Assembly (NCBI RefSeq): GCF_040939785.1
Contig: NZ_CP162553.1
Coordinates: forward strand, 7,335,001-7,399,000
Source: Bradyrhizobium lupini
Lineage (GTDB): Bacteria; Pseudomonadota; Alphaproteobacteria; Rhizobiales; Xanthobacteraceae
Direction of reading: 5' to 3'
Length of the DNA: 64,000 nt
The notes beneath the pieces were generated by a model. It did not search any database. It saw only the letters and a program-made list of their open reading frames with translations, and was not told where the DNA came from. Numbering within the stretch: the first letter of the stretch is position 1; every line of letters begins with the position of its first letter. This document shows, in pieces, positions 8,911 through 19,240 of the stretch. The translations under genes and the position numbers were made by a program.

Positions 8911-9826
8911 AGCAAGCGGCGAGGCGCCCACTGCCACGCGCTGCGGCTTCGTCGCGCTGATCGGCGCGCCGAATGTCGGCAAATCCACGCTGGTCAATGC
9001 GCTGGTCGGGGCCAAGGTCACGATCGTCTCGCGTAAGGTGCAGACCACGCGCGCGCTGATCCGCGGCATCGTGATCGAGAACAACGCGCAGATCATCCTG
9101 GTCGATACGCCCGGAATCTTCCTGCCCAAGCGCCGGCTCGACCGCGCCATGGTCTCGACCGCCTGGAGCGGCGCGCATGACGCCGACCTCGTCTGCGTGC
9201 TGCTGGATGCCAAGGCCGGCATCGACGAGGAAGCGGAGGCAATCCTCACCAAGGTCGCCAGCGTCAAGCACGAGAAGATTTTGGTCATCAACAAAGTCGA
9301 CCTGGTCCAGCGCGAGAAGCTGCTGGCGCTGGCGCAGGCTGCCAACGAGCGCATGGCCTTCGCAAAGACGTTCATGATCGCGGCGATCTCCGGCGACGGC
9401 GTCGATGACCTCAGGCGTACACTGTCCGAGATCGTACCGCCGGGGCCGTTCCTCTATCCCGAAGACCAGATGTCGGACGCGCCGATGCGGCAGCTCGCGG
9501 CCGAGATCACGCGCGAGAAGATCTTTCGCAAACTGCACCAGGAACTGCCCTACCAGTCCACCGTCGAGACCGACAAGTGGGAAGAACGCAAGGACAAGTC
9601 GGTGCGCATCGAGCAGACGATTTTCGTCGAGCGCGAAAGCCAGCGCAAGATCGTGCTCGGCGCCGGTGGCGCCACCATCAAGTCGATCGGCGCGGACTCG
9701 CGCAAGGAGATCGGCGAGATCCTGGGCGTGCCGGTGCACCTGTTCCTGTTCGTCAAGGTGCGCGAGAACTGGAGCGACGATCCCGATCGCTACCGCGAGA
9801 TGGGCCTGGAATTTCCCAAAGAATAA
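8900..9826 (+). CDS. era: GTPase Era
   Basis: Era is an essential GTPase that binds 16S rRNA near its 3' end and checks small-subunit maturation. The G1 loop GAPNVGKST is at 22-30, DTPG forms G3, and NKVD forms G4. The C-terminal KH domain includes IVLGAGGATIKSIGADSRKEI. A GTG at 8879 is in frame, but the ATG at 8900 gives a normal N-terminus with an 11-base overlap with rnc. The protein has 308 residues. Confidence 0.96.
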   Translation: MTVEASGEAPTATRCGFVALIGAPNVGKSTLVNALVGAKVTIVSRKVQTTRALIRGIVIENNAQIILVDTPGIFLPKRRLDRAMVSTAWSGAHDADLVCVLLDAKAGIDEEAEAILTKVASVKHEKILVINKVDLVQREKLLALAQAANERMAFAKTFMIAAISGDGVDDLRRTLSEIVPPGPFLYPEDQMSDAPMRQLAAEITREKIFRKLHQELPYQSTVETDKWEERKDKSVRIEQTIFVERESQRKIVLGAGGATIKSIGADSRKEIGEILGVPVHLFLFVKVRENWSDDPDRYREMGLEFPKE

Positions 9827-9847
9827 CCAAGAAAAGATCGGTCGACG

Positions 9848-10228
9848 ATGAGCGTACCCAGCAACGTACGGCGCTTCGAAGCGTTGCTCTATGCATCGTT
9901 GATGCTGGATGCCTTGTCGGTGGCGGTGCAGGACCGCACGCCGACTGCCGAGATGACCGAACAGATGATCATGACGTCGTCGCTGCTCGCCGGCGGCATG
10001 ATCCTGCTGCTGGTGTATTTCGTCCGGCTGGCCGCGCACGGGCGCAAGAACTGGCCGCGCTGGGTGCTGGCGGCAGCGCTCGTGCTGTCGGTGATCTCGC
10101 TCGGCCAGATCATCGGCGAGAAAGGCATGGAACTCGACAGCGCCATCGAGATCGTCTCCTGCGTGCTGACCGCGATGGGATTGTATTTCTCGTTCCGCGG
10201 CGACGCGCAGGGCTGGTTCAACGCGTGA
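9848..10228 (+). CDS. Hypothetical small membrane protein
   Basis: This 126-residue protein has no recognised family. It shows about three to four hydrophobic segments: FEALLYASLMLDALSVAV, LLAGGMILLLVYFVRLAA, WVLAAALVLSVISLGQII and IEIVSCVLTAMGLYFSF. It starts 21 bases after era and ends before a repeat element, so it may be the last gene of the lepB-rnc-era transcript. It is probably real because the reading frame fits the gap between era and recO. Function unknown. Confidence 0.6.
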   Translation: MSVPSNVRRFEALLYASLMLDALSVAVQDRTPTAEMTEQMIMTSSLLAGGMILLLVYFVRLAAHGRKNWPRWVLAAALVLSVISLGQIIGEKGMELDSAIEIVSCVLTAMGLYFSFRGDAQGWFNA

Positions 10229-10234
10229 GGCCGT

Positions 10235-10318
10235 GTCGGGTGGATTGGCGGCGCGCAATTCACCTTCCAGGCGTGCCCCCGCGATTGGCCGATTAGGCCT
10301 TCGGCCAATCCGCCCTAC
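10235..10318. repeat. Palindromic intergenic repeat (type D)
   Basis: Outer arms GTCGGGTGGATTGG (10235-10248) and CCAATCCGCCCTAC (10305-10318) form an imperfect inverted repeat. A nested hairpin lies at about 10283-10309. It sits between the small membrane protein gene and recO. Elements of this look are dispersed in Bradyrhizobium genomes; only one copy was seen here. Confidence 0.5.
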
Positions 10319-10350
10319 GATTGAAGACCGGAATCCGCTAGACTTCACCG

Positions 10351-11103
10351 ATGGAATGGACCGACGAAGGCATCGTGCTGGGGGTGCGGCGGCATGGCGA
10401 GAGCAGCGCCATCGTCGAGTTGCTAACCCGTGCCCACGGCCGCCATCTCGGTCTCGTCCGCGGCGGCGCCGGCTCTCGGATGCGTCCGTTGCTGCAGCCC
10501 GGCAACAGCCTCCGCGTGGTATGGCGGGCGCGGCTCGACGAGCATCTCGGCACCTATGCCATCGAGGGCCTCAAGCTGCGGGCGGCGACGCTGCTGGGAT
10601 CATCCCACGGCGTCTACGGCATCACCCATCTCGCCTCGATCGCGCGGTTGCTGCCGGAGCGCGATCCGCACGAAAACCTCCTGGCGCTGCTCGAACATTC
10701 GCTGGACGATTTCGACGACATCGGCAGCGCGGCCGTGCACGTGATCCATTTCGAACTGGCAATGCTCACCGAACTCGGCTTCGGGATGGCGCTGGAAAAC
10801 TGCGCGGTGACAGGAGAGACCACCGACCTGATCTACGTCTCGCCCAAATCCGGCGGCGCGGTGTCCCGCGGGGCGGGCGAGCCGTGGCGCGACCGCCTGT
10901 TGCGGCTGCCGCCGTTCCTGCGCCAAAGCGAGGTGCAGGGCGACCTCACCGATCAGGATCTCCAGGACGGCTTTCGACTGACCGGCCTGTTCCTGCTGCG
11001 CCACGTGCTGGAACCACGCGGGCAAGGCCATTCCGATGCGCGGGCAGGCTTCATCAACGCGCTGACGCGACAGCAGGCAAAGGCCGCCATTCCCGCGCCA
11101 TGA
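10351..11103 (+). CDS. recO: DNA repair protein RecO
   Basis: RecO works with RecR to load RecA in the RecFOR recombinational repair pathway. The start [39 protein letters not shown] is the OB-fold domain. The central part contains [22 protein letters not shown] followed by [15 protein letters not shown], the usual RecO pattern. Length is 250 residues. It occupies the usual place after era in this lineage. Confidence 0.93.
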   Translation: MEWTDEGIVLGVRRHGESSAIVELLTRAHGRHLGLVRGGAGSRMRPLLQPGNSLRVVWRARLDEHLGTYAIEGLKLRAATLLGSSHGVYGITHLASIARLLPERDPHENLLALLEHSLDDFDDIGSAAVHVIHFELAMLTELGFGMALENCAVTGETTDLIYVSPKSGGAVSRGAGEPWRDRLLRLPPFLRQSEVQGDLTDQDLQDGFRLTGLFLLRHVLEPRGQGHSDARAGFINALTRQQAKAAIPAP

Positions 11104-11203
11104 GCTTGGCGCGGCTCTGCGTTGCCTCAGTGGACCAGCCCTTGCTGGAACAAAACTCGGTTCCCCGGACTTGCCATTTTGGGTTCCAACCGGGGATAGC
11201 CTC

Positions 11204-11488
11204 ATGCTGATCAAGGGACTTGTGATATCGGCAGCGCTGATTGCGCTGGCGCCGGACGCCCTCGCGGGTGAGCAGCCGGGCGTCTTTCGCCGTGCTTCCT
11301 GTACCGTCGTCAGATTCTATGTGGCTAAATATTCCGCTGCAGCCGCAGAGGCATGGGCACGGTCCAAAGGCGCGACGGAGGCCGAGATCGACACCGCGCG
11401 GCGGTGCCTGACCAATGCCCCGGCCACCACGCAGGCTAAAGCCGCGCCACCCACCCAGACCTTCACCGCAGGCTGGGCCGGCCAGTAG
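11204..11488 (+). CDS. Small secreted hypothetical protein
   Basis: The 94-residue product starts with a clear signal peptide (MLIKGLVISAALIALAPDALA, probable cleavage after ALA). The mature part has two cysteines (ASCTVVRFYVAKYS and TARRCLTNA) and an Ala/Thr/Pro-rich tail. The ATG at 11204 was preferred over an upstream ATG at 11171 because it begins the signal peptide directly. The Tyr-Ser-Ala-Ala-Ala-Glu-Ala-Trp-Ala segment resembles other rhizobial small periplasmic proteins. Function unknown. Confidence 0.6.
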   Translation: MLIKGLVISAALIALAPDALAGEQPGVFRRASCTVVRFYVAKYSAAAAEAWARSKGATEAEIDTARRCLTNAPATTQAKAAPPTQTFTAGWAGQ

Positions 11489-11548
11489 GCCGCCACAGGG
11501 AACCAATCGATCCTTGCCCGATTCGCTTCCACGGTTTAACCGGGCGGC

Positions 11549-13807
11549 ATGGGAAAACGATTGATTCCGCCGGAGGAACCGGCCGAAATTCACGAGGTGC
11601 CGCTGCGTGAGGCGTTGGAAGAGCGCTATCTCGCCTACGCGCTCTCCACCATCATGCACCGCGCGCTGCCGGATGCGCGCGACGGCCTGAAGCCGGTACA
11701 CCGGCGCATCCTGTATGGCATGCGGCTGCTCCGGCTCGACCCGGGCACGGCATTCAAGAAGTCCGCCAAAATCGTCGGCGACGTGATGGGCTCGTTCCAT
11801 CCGCATGGCGACCAGGCGATCTACGACGCCATGGTGCGCCTGGCGCAGGACTTCTCCTCGCGCTACCCGCTGGTCGACGGCCAGGGCAATTTCGGCAATA
11901 TCGACGGCGATAATCCCGCCGCCTATCGCTACACCGAAGCGCGCATGACCGACGTCGCGCGGCTTCTGCTCGACGGAATCGATGAGGACGGGGTCGAATT
12001 CCGCCCCAATTACGACGGCCAGTCGAAAGAGCCGATCGTGCTGCCCGGCGGCTTCCCGAATCTGCTCGCCAATGGCGCGCAAGGTATCGCAGTCGGCATG
12101 GCGACCTCGATCCCGCCGCACAACGCCGCCGAGCTCTGCGACGCCGCGCTGCATCTGATCGAGAAGCCCGACGCGAAGTCGAAGGCCTTGCTGAAATGGG
12201 TCAAGGGTCCGGACTTTCCAACCGGCGGCATCTGCGTCGATTCCAAGCAGGCGATCGCTGAAGCCTACACCACCGGTCGCGGTTCGTTTCGCGTCCGCTC
12301 CCGATGGGAGCAGGAAGAGGGCGCGCGCGGCACCTGGGTCGTCGTCGTCACCGAGATACCCTTTCTGGTGCAGAAGTCCCGGCTGATCGAGAAGATCGCC
12401 GAGCTGCTGGACCAGAAGAAGCTGCCGCTGGTCGGCGATATCAGGGACGAGTCGGCCGAAGACGTTCGCATCGTGATCGAGCCGAAATCGAAGAACGTCG
12501 ATCCCGCGCTGATGATGGAATCGCTGTTCCGGCTGACCGAGCTCGAAAACAAGATTCCGCTGAACCTCAACGTGCTGATCAAGGGCCGCATTCCCAAAGT
12601 CGTGGGGCTCGCGGAGTGCTTGCGCGAATGGCTCGACCATCTGCGCGACGTGCTGATCCGTCGCACCAACCATCGCAAGGCCGAGATCGAGCGCCGGCTG
12701 GAGATCCTCGGCGGCTTGCTGATTGCCTATCTGAACATCGACGAGGTGATCAGGATCATCCGCAATGAGGACGAGCCGAAGCCGGCGCTGATCAAGGCGT
12801 TCAAGCTCACCGAGGTGCAGGCCGAAGCCATCCTCAACATGCGGCTCCGAAGCCTGCGCAAGCTCGAGGAGATGGAGATCCGTGGCGAGGACAAGGATCT
12901 TCGCAAGGAGCTGAAGGGCATCGAGGGACTGCTGGCGTCCGAACCCGAGCAGTGGAAGAAAGTCGGCGAGCAGGTCGGCAAGGTTCGCGACATGTTCGGA
13001 CCGAAGACCCCGCTCGGCAAGCGCCGCACCACCTTTGCCGACGCGCCAGAGCATGATCTCGCTGCGATCGAGGAGGCACTGGTCGAGCGCGAGCCGGTGA
13101 CGGTGGTGGTCTCCGACAAGGGCTGGATCCGCACTCTCAAGGGCCATGTCGAGGATCTCTCGGGGCTGGCCTTCAAGCAGGACGACAAGCTCGGATTCGC
13201 GTTCTTCGCGGAAACGACCTCGAAGCTGCTGCTGTTCGCCACCAACGGAAAATTCTACTCGCTCGATGTCGCAAAACTTCCGGGCGGCCGCGGTCATGGC
13301 GAGCCGATCCGCCAGTTCATCGATCTCGAGCCGGAGGCCGCGCCGGTCACGCTGTTCGTCAACAAGGGCGGACGCAGATTCCTGGTCGCGAGCCACGAGG
13401 GCCAAGGGTTCGTCGTCAGCGAGGACGATTGCGTCGGCACCACCAAGAAGGGCAAGCAGGTCCTCAACGTCGACATGCCGAACGAGGCGCGCACAGTCAC
13501 CGAGGTGATCGGCGACACCGTCGCGGTCATCGGCGAGAACCGCAAGATGCTGGTGTTCCCGCTCGACCAGGTGCCGGAGATGGCGCGTGGCCGCGGTGTG
13601 CGTCTGCAGAAGTACAAGGACGGCGGCCTCTCCGACATTGCAGTGTTCGACGCCAAGACGGGCCTGACCTGGAAGGACTCCGCCGGCCGCGAATTCTCCG
13701 CGACCATGAAGGAGCTCGCCGAGTGGAAAGGCTCTCGCGCGGACGCCGGCCGTCTGCCGCCGAAGGGATTCCCGAAGTCGAACAAGTTCGGCAGGGGGAT
13801 CGGGTAG
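11549..13807 (+). CDS. parC: DNA topoisomerase IV subunit A
   Basis: ParC forms the DNA-cutting half of topoisomerase IV, which separates linked daughter chromosomes. The protein of 752 residues has the type IIA breakage domain with the catalytic tyrosine Tyr128 in [10 protein letters not shown], followed by the tower and C-terminal DNA-wrapping domain. In the quinolone-resistance region the sequence is [14 protein letters not shown]; the position of E. coli ParC Ser80 is Gln89. The sequence is closer to ParC than GyrA in length and in the [15 protein letters not shown] block. Confidence 0.94.
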   Translation: MGKRLIPPEEPAEIHEVPLREALEERYLAYALSTIMHRALPDARDGLKPVHRRILYGMRLLRLDPGTAFKKSAKIVGDVMGSFHPHGDQAIYDAMVRLAQDFSSRYPLVDGQGNFGNIDGDNPAAYRYTEARMTDVARLLLDGIDEDGVEFRPNYDGQSKEPIVLPGGFPNLLANGAQGIAVGMATSIPPHNAAELCDAALHLIEKPDAKSKALLKWVKGPDFPTGGICVDSKQAIAEAYTTGRGSFRVRSRWEQEEGARGTWVVVVTEIPFLVQKSRLIEKIAELLDQKKLPLVGDIRDESAEDVRIVIEPKSKNVDPALMMESLFRLTELENKIPLNLNVLIKGRIPKVVGLAECLREWLDHLRDVLIRRTNHRKAEIERRLEILGGLLIAYLNIDEVIRIIRNEDEPKPALIKAFKLTEVQAEAILNMRLRSLRKLEEMEIRGEDKDLRKELKGIEGLLASEPEQWKKVGEQVGKVRDMFGPKTPLGKRRTTFADAPEHDLAAIEEALVEREPVTVVVSDKGWIRTLKGHVEDLSGLAFKQDDKLGFAFFAETTSKLLLFATNGKFYSLDVAKLPGGRGHGEPIRQFIDLEPEAAPVTLFVNKGGRRFLVASHEGQGFVVSEDDCVGTTKKGKQVLNVDMPNEARTVTEVIGDTVAVIGENRKMLVFPLDQVPEMARGRGVRLQKYKDGGLSDIAVFDAKTGLTWKDSAGREFSATMKELAEWKGSRADAGRLPPKGFPKSNKFGRGIG

Positions 13808-13891
13808 TCGGGCGACAGTCTGGTTCCGCCGGTGCGCGCGGTCTGATACCGTCCGCCATCCCGGTGTTGTGGAACGTTGAGAAGTAGCGCG

Positions 13892-15435
13892 ATGTACGAT
13901 GTCATTGTTGTCGGCGGCGGCTCGGCCGGCGCTGCTGTTGCGGCGCGGCTCTCGGAAGATCCCGCACGGCGCGTCCTGCTGCTGGAGGCGGGTCTGGACT
14001 GGCGCGCCGACGAGGCGCCCTGGGAGGTGATGACGCCAAATCCCATCCCGATCATCCACAAGCGCGAGTACCAGGAGAAGTGGCAATGGCCGGATCTTCT
14101 GACGCGCCGTGTGGCCGGCCAGGAGCCGCGCTTCTACTGGCGCGGCAAGGGGCTCGGCGGCTCGTCGATGATGAACGGCCAGATCGCCATCCGCGGCGTC
14201 GCTGCTGCGTTCGACGAATGGGCCGCCAATGGCTGCACCGGCTGGTCGGCCACGGACGTGATGCCGTTGTTCTCGGTGATCGAGGATGATCTGGAATTCG
14301 GCGACGCCGCCGGCCACGGCCGCGGTGGACCGCTGCCGGTCTATCGGGCGCCGCCGGAAAATGGGGGCCGATCGACCGCGGCTTGCGCGATGCGGCGTTG
14401 GCGAGCGGCTATCCCTGGTGCGCCGACGTCAACGGCCCTGACGGCGAGGGCGTCGCCTGCTATCCCATCAACAGCCGCGACAGCCGCCGCATCACGACCA
14501 ATGAGGGTTATCTGGAGCCCGCGCGGGGCCGCGCCAATCTGGAAATTCGCGGGCATGCGCTGGTCGACCGCGTGCTGATCAGCGAGGGCCGGGCAACCGG
14601 CCTCCGCGTTCACATCGAGGGGCAGGGCACCAGCGAGATCAGCGCGCGCCAGATCGTGCTGTGCGCCGGCGCCATCCACAGTCCAGCGATCCTGCTGCGC
14701 TCGGGCATCGGTCCTGCGGAGGAGCTGAAGGCGATGGGGATCGCGGTCGAGCGCAACCTGCCGGTCGGCAAGCACTTCTTCGATCATCCGCTGTTCCGTG
14801 CCACGATCCAGCTCCACCAAGACCTGCGGCCGACCGATCCGGACACCCGCCACACCAATTGCTGCGTGACCTATTCGTCGGGCCTCGCCGAGGGCGGCAA
14901 GCGCGACATGATCCTGATCGCCTTCAATCACCGCGGCATCGGCGTGCCGGGCGCGATCGGCGCCGGGCTGTTCAACGCGTATTCGCGTGGAACGCTCAAG
15001 CTGGCCTCGACCGATCCCACGATCGATCCCGTCGTCGAGGAAAACATGCTGGCCGATCCCCGCGACATGCTGCGCATGAAGGATGCGGTGAAGCGGCTCG
15101 CCGTGATCACCTCCCAGCCGGCGCTATCAGGCATCGCCGACTGGATCCGGCTCGCGGACACCGATCTGACGCTGCCGCAAGCCGCGGCCTTGCCGGAGCA
15201 TGAACTGGATGCGCTGCTGCGCCGTGAGACCGGCGATATCCAGCACGCCGCCGGCAGTTGTCGTATGACCGGCTTTGAGAGCGCCGACGGCGTGGTCAAC
15301 CCTGACGGCACCGTGAAGGGCATCTCCGGCCTGCGCATCGCCGACGCCTCGATCATGCCATCGGATTGCCGGGCCAACACGCATTTCACGACCGTGGTGA
15401 TTGGCGAGGCGATCGCGCGGATGATGATGCGTTAG
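13892..15435 (+). pseudogene. GMC-family FAD oxidoreductase, frameshifted
   Basis: GMC enzymes are FAD-dependent alcohol or choline-type dehydrogenases. The N-terminal half (from 13892) has the FAD motif VIVVGGGSAGAAVAARL and GKGLGGSSMMNG. It leaves frame near 14358-14367 (GGAAAATGGGGG) and would end in unrelated sequence at 14578. The other half continues from that point in another frame (IDRGLRDAALASGYPW) through IVLCAGAIHSPAILLRSGIGP to the C-terminal RIADASIMPSDCRANTHFTT. Adding one base joins the halves into a full enzyme of about 515 residues. The cause is either a real frameshift mutation or a sequence error. Confidence 0.85.
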
Positions 15436-15488
15436 GTTCAATCGTCGTCCGCCATGGCGGTCTGATGAAACGGCGCGCAGACGAAAAC

Positions 15489-16703
15489 CTACCGCTCGAC
15501 GGCCAAGCCGAACAGCGGTCGGAGATGTGTCCCCAGAATGTTGCCGACGAAAGCCGCCACCAGCCAGCACCAGCCATGCAGGCTGCCCGATGCGATCCCG
15601 CTGAAATAAGCGCCGATATTGCAGCCATAGGCGAGCCGGGCGCCATAGCCGAGAAGCAGGCCGCCGATGATGGCGGCGAGGAGCGAGGATGCGGAGATGC
15701 GCCATGTCGGATGGAATTTGCCGGCGAGGCCTGCGGCCAGCAACGCTCCCAGGATGATGCCGAAATCCATGACGGAGGTGATGTCGGCGAAGACGCTTTG
15801 GTGCAGCGAGGTCGCGCGAGCACCCTGCCAATAGGGCCATGACGCGACGTCGACGCCGAGGCTCATCAGGATCTTCGATCCCCAGAGCGCGAAAGCGGAG
15901 GTGATGCCCCAGGGACGTCCCGCAAGATACAGCGTGGCGAAATTTCCGATCGCGAGCAGGATCGCGCCCCACAGCAGCGGCCATGGCCCCTGCATGAAGC
16001 GGCGCGCGCCGCGGAGCTTCGTCCGCGCTCCCGGCTCGAGTTCGCCGTGGCGGCCGATCTCGGCCCTGAGGGTGATGAGATAAATTGCAGCCATAACAGC
16101 CCAGCAGAGCACGAGCGCCGGCAGCCATCCGAGCCGTTCGATCAACGAGACGGCGCCGATGTTCGGCAGCGCGCTCCACCACGGCAGATGCAATGCACCG
16201 AGCGTCGATCCGGCGATGAAGGCCGCCAGTGTCACCAGCATGCGGGTGTTGCCGCCGCCGGCGGTATAAAGCGTTCCCGACGCGCAGCCGCCGCCAAGCT
16301 GCATTCCAAGGCCGAACAGGAATGCCCCGGTGAGCATGCCCACGCCCACCGCGCCGAGCTCGCCACGCACGGCGACGCCGAACAGCGTGCCTTGCGCCAG
16401 GGCCGGGAAGAAGAGGGCGGTTGCCAGCGCAAGCATGACCATTTGGGCGCGAAGGCCGGCGCCTCGTCGTGCGACAATGAAGACGCGCCAAGCCGAGGTG
16501 AACCCGAACAGCGCATGGTACAGCGTCAGGCCAAGTGCGCCTCCGAGAAGAAACAACAATCCCTGTTGCCACGAAATCGTGCCTGACAAGGCCGCTGCGC
16601 CCGCCAGAAGAATTGCCGCCGCGACAGCGACGACCGTGAGATTGGCGCCGTGCCGGTCATTGTCAGGGGCAAGCAGCCGCGCATCGATAGATAGATCGGT
16701 CAT
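15489..16703 (-). CDS. YeeE/YedE family sulfur (thiosulfate-type) transporter
   Basis: This 404-residue inner-membrane protein has about ten hydrophobic segments. Two half-repeats each carry a cysteine motif: MQLGGGCASGTLYTAGGG near residue 135 and LAYGCNIGAYFSGIASGS near residue 365. Paired conserved cysteines in this setting are the hallmark of the YeeE/TsuA family, which passes thiosulfate through the membrane along cysteines. The substrate here is inferred. No tusA-like partner gene is adjacent. The gene is convergent with the GMC gene. Confidence 0.85.
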   Translation of the reverse strand: MTDLSIDARLLAPDNDRHGANLTVVAVAAAILLAGAAALSGTISWQQGLLFLLGGALGLTLYHALFGFTSAWRVFIVARRGAGLRAQMVMLALATALFFPALAQGTLFGVAVRGELGAVGVGMLTGAFLFGLGMQLGGGCASGTLYTAGGGNTRMLVTLAAFIAGSTLGALHLPWWSALPNIGAVSLIERLGWLPALVLCWAVMAAIYLITLRAEIGRHGELEPGARTKLRGARRFMQGPWPLLWGAILLAIGNFATLYLAGRPWGITSAFALWGSKILMSLGVDVASWPYWQGARATSLHQSVFADITSVMDFGIILGALLAAGLAGKFHPTWRISASSLLAAIIGGLLLGYGARLAYGCNIGAYFSGIASGSLHGWCWLVAAFVGNILGTHLRPLFGLAVER

Positions 16704-17959
16704 GGCTCATCCAAAAGCGGATTTCTTCGGCAGTGAGAGCTAACCGGGGCGAATTCTCCCCGTTCCAATCTTCCCACCTTGGAACTGATGCGATAGCGCT
16801 AGCCTGTCATGCCCAGGCTCGACCGGGGCATTCAGTACGCCGCGGCCTCTCCTCTCAAATCTCGACTGTCTTGGGCTACCGGGTCGCCCGGTCAAGCCGG
16901 GCGACGACAGCGAGAGTGGGCAAGATTAGTCGTCGCGCCGATGCACGTTTCAAACGGCGGACGAGAGTTCGCGATCTCGCGGCGCGTGCCGCCCGAGTCT
17001 TGCGTCGTCGCATCGCCCTCATTGAGACAAGGGCGCAGGGAAGGCCGGGCGCCGGCTGGCACCCGCAGGTCCGTGCGCGATAGAAATGCACACGGGGTGG
17101 ACCACAGGTTCGCCGGATCGCCCGGCCTTCCCTGCACGATGGTTTTAACGTGTCCTTCGTGCTCTCCCCGGGGAGCGATGCACTATTGCCCCCGTCGCCT
17201 TGCGGATAACTGATGCACGTGCCCGGTCGGGCCGCCACATCACCGCAGGACTTGACGCACAGACCCCGGGCGTCAGGACCACACGACTTGTTCGTCCGCG
17301 CACGTCCTCGCTGGGACTTCGAGTGCTGGCGTGTGCTCACACCCGAAGCCATGCGAAGACGCTTTCGGCATCGTGTCGCAGGCACGAAGGCCATTGCTCA
17401 CAGCCAAAGCCGCCCTGCAATGCCTATCGTGCCCGAAGCCGTCGCGTCCATCGCTGCCCAGCCCGCGGTTCGTGACGATCGCGATCCGCCCCTTGTCTCG
17501 GGCCAGGGTGTGCCGCTTATACGTCAAATCCGAATTTCGGTAAAGTGGAATATTTTACGAGGTGGGCTTGACGGGCGATGTGGCGGAAGTGGTCGTCGCT
17601 GTTTTGCCCGAAGGGCACGGGCAGGCGAGGATGACGGCTTCGCCCAAAGAGTTGAGACGGCAGCTTTGGAGGACAGAGAGTAAGTCCGCCAGCGCGGTCA
17701 TCATCGACGGCTTGGGCCCCTGGACGGACATTCAACGGAAACCTCGAAATTCCTCATGGAATTCTGGCCAAGCGCGTGCAGCGCGAGCCCGGAACGATTT
17801 TTACCGAAGGTTGTTAAGGCTCAAATTATCTGATGTCGCTTCTATCGTGGCATGACGCCAGCAAGGGAGGGCGCTTTCGCCCAGCTTGAGGCCCCGAGCT
17901 CTTTGTTGAGGAGTCGCGGTCGGCCTTACGTTCGGTCGAACTCTAAAAGGAAAAACGGC
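16704..17959. other. Long gene-poor region built of repeat remnants
   Basis: Several open frames occur but none shows a family, a plausible start or consistent coding character, so none is called. The left part holds a copy of the type A palindromic repeat. From about 16990 to 17640 the sequence resembles a long degenerate repeat that I recall from Bradyrhizobium genomes (blocks near 17460-17560 including GTAAAGTGGAATATTTTAC); this is memory, not a search. From about 17750 to 17959 nothing is recognised except the leader of the SnoaL-like gene. Confidence 0.45.
16806..16910 (+). repeat. Dispersed palindromic repeat, type A, copy 1
   Basis: This roughly 105-base element contains the shared blocks CAGTACGCCGCGGCCT near 16833-16848 and TCGCCCGGTCAAGCCGGGCG near 16884-16903. 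Similar elements occur at 30463-30568 (inverted) and 40643-40747 (same orientation). Confidence 0.75.
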
Positions 17960-18349
17960 ATGACGAAAAGCACGCTCGATCTGGCACGTGCCAGGTTAAA
18001 GGCATACGTCGATAAGGATCGGACAGCGATCGAAGCGCTTCTTGCGGACGACTATCACTTCTCAAGTCCAATCGACAATGAGTTGGATCGTGCGACTTAT
18101 CTGCGCCGTTGCTGGCCCAACAGCGAGAAGACCAATTCGTTCGATGAAGTCATCGCGACCGAGGATGGAAGCCGAGCAGTCATCGTCTATGAGGCAGCTG
18201 CCGCAGGGGGGCACAGGTTTCGTAATTGCGAGGTAACCACCGCTCGCGGAGACAAGATCGTTCGGGTGGAAGTCTACTTTGGATGGGATATGCCTCACAA
18301 AGCGCCGAAAGGCGGCTCCGTCGAAAATGACGGCGAGGGTCACGCTTAG
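17960..18349 (+). CDS. SnoaL/NTF2-like protein
   Basis: The 129-residue product has the NTF2-like layout: an N-terminal helix pair (LDLARARLKAYVDKDRTAIEALLADDYHFSSP) followed by beta strands including AVIVYEAAAAGGHRFRNCEVTTARGDKIVRVEVYFGW. Such cone-shaped domains bind small molecules or act as simple isomerases or hydrolases, but no substrate can be assigned. The ATG at 17960 follows an AAAGGAAAAA stretch that can act as ribosome binding site; the 36 residues upstream in frame look non-coding. It lies in a decayed patch beside pseudogenes. Confidence 0.7.
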   Translation: MTKSTLDLARARLKAYVDKDRTAIEALLADDYHFSSPIDNELDRATYLRRCWPNSEKTNSFDEVIATEDGSRAVIVYEAAAAGGHRFRNCEVTTARGDKIVRVEVYFGWDMPHKAPKGGSVENDGEGHA

Positions 18350-18371
18350 CGGGATGCCGGTCGAGCTACGA

Positions 18372-18490
18372 TCAACAACGCAGCTTTGGCATTTGTAGGC
18401 CCTTGGTCTCATCCCATGCGCGGTCATGCACGTCTCGACCTCGTCCGGGTTCGTCAGGATCACAGGCATCGCTTTCGCGCGGATGGCATT
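18372..18490 (-). pseudogene. Remnant of SOS-response-associated peptidase (SRAP/YedK) C-terminus
   Basis: Read on the minus strand, the fragment gives AIRAKAMPVILTNPDEVETC and then MTAHG. This resembles the end of SRAP proteins, where a conserved (H/R)xxMPVIL..PEEVETWMTAP segment occurs near the C-terminus. The rest of the protein is absent and the reading frame is disturbed after MTA. SRAP proteins crosslink to abasic sites in single-stranded DNA. The fragment directly follows the DUF899 gene on the same strand. Confidence 0.6.
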
Positions 18491-18545
18491 GCAACCTACT
18501 AGCGAAGCCGCGCGCGCATTATCACTATCACTGACGGCAGGAGGC

Positions 18546-19240
18546 TCAGTAAGCGAGCTTTGGGTACCAGTCGGTGCCGCGGCCTTCTGGCGTGGTATCG
18601 AGGATGGTCCAGAGCGGATCGAAGTCGGCGCGCCGCGCGGATCCTGTTGGGGGTCGGCCATCGTGCCGCTCATCTCGCCGGACCAAAAATGTCGGATCGT
18701 GCCGTCGCGCTGCGTGAACACGCTGTAGCCGGGCACGTCGGCATCCTCGGCGCTGACATAGTCGCGCGTGTAATCGCCGGAGATGTCAGAGAAGACCTTG
18801 TGCCGCGTCCAGCCGCGCGCCTTCTTTGCCTCGATCAACCTGGCGATCGGCGACCGCGCGATGAAGACGAACCCGATACGCTGCTCGATGTCGGGTAATT
18901 TGTGCTCCCATGTGCTCATGAATGAGGTGCACATCGGGCAGGGCGTCTGCCGCTGCGGCCCGAACATGTAGCTGTAGACCGCGACCGTCTGCTTGCCCTC
19001 GAACAAATCGGCGAAATTCACTTCGCCATTCTCGCCTTCAAACACGTAGTTTTTCTTCACCTCGCCGCCGGGCGGAAGCGCCCGGCGCAGTTCAGCGACA
19101 CGCTCGATCTGACGACGCAGCTCGATCTCCTTCGTCAGGAGGTCTTGCCGGGCGCGGCGATAATCGACGCTTTCGTTGGGAAAATGAGCCTTGTTCGTAC
19201 CAGCAAGCTCCGAAGCAGGCTTCAGGATGGAACTATCCAT
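18546..19240 (-). pseudogene. DUF899 thioredoxin-like protein, frameshifted near its C-terminus
   Basis: DUF899 proteins have a thioredoxin-like fold and a CPMC-type motif. Visible here: VDYRRARQDLLTKEIELRRQIERVAELRRALPPGG, NYVFEGENGEVNFADLF, and TPCPMCTSFMSTWEHKLPDI. Near 18625-18632 one base is missing, so the standard ending (DFDPLWTILDTTPEGRGTDW, then YPKLAY-like) appears in the next frame and stops at 18546. In the uncorrected frame the protein runs on to 18062 in unrelated sequence across the SnoaL-like gene. The start at 19240 (MDSSILKPASEL) is preferred over an upstream ATG. Function of the family is not established. Confidence 0.8.

Noticed and set aside
11054..14317. Open frame of 1087 codons on the minus strand opposite parC
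   Set aside because: Shadow of parC and flanking genes; no recognisable domain and low-complexity composition.
17213..17683. Open frame of 156 codons in the repeat-rich gap
   Set aside because: No family, Arg-rich translation and overlap with a suspected repeat; not supported as a gene.
18062..18545. C-terminal extension of the DUF899 protein across the SnoaL-like gene
   Set aside because: The frame after about 18630 has no family character and is explained by a one-base frameshift.
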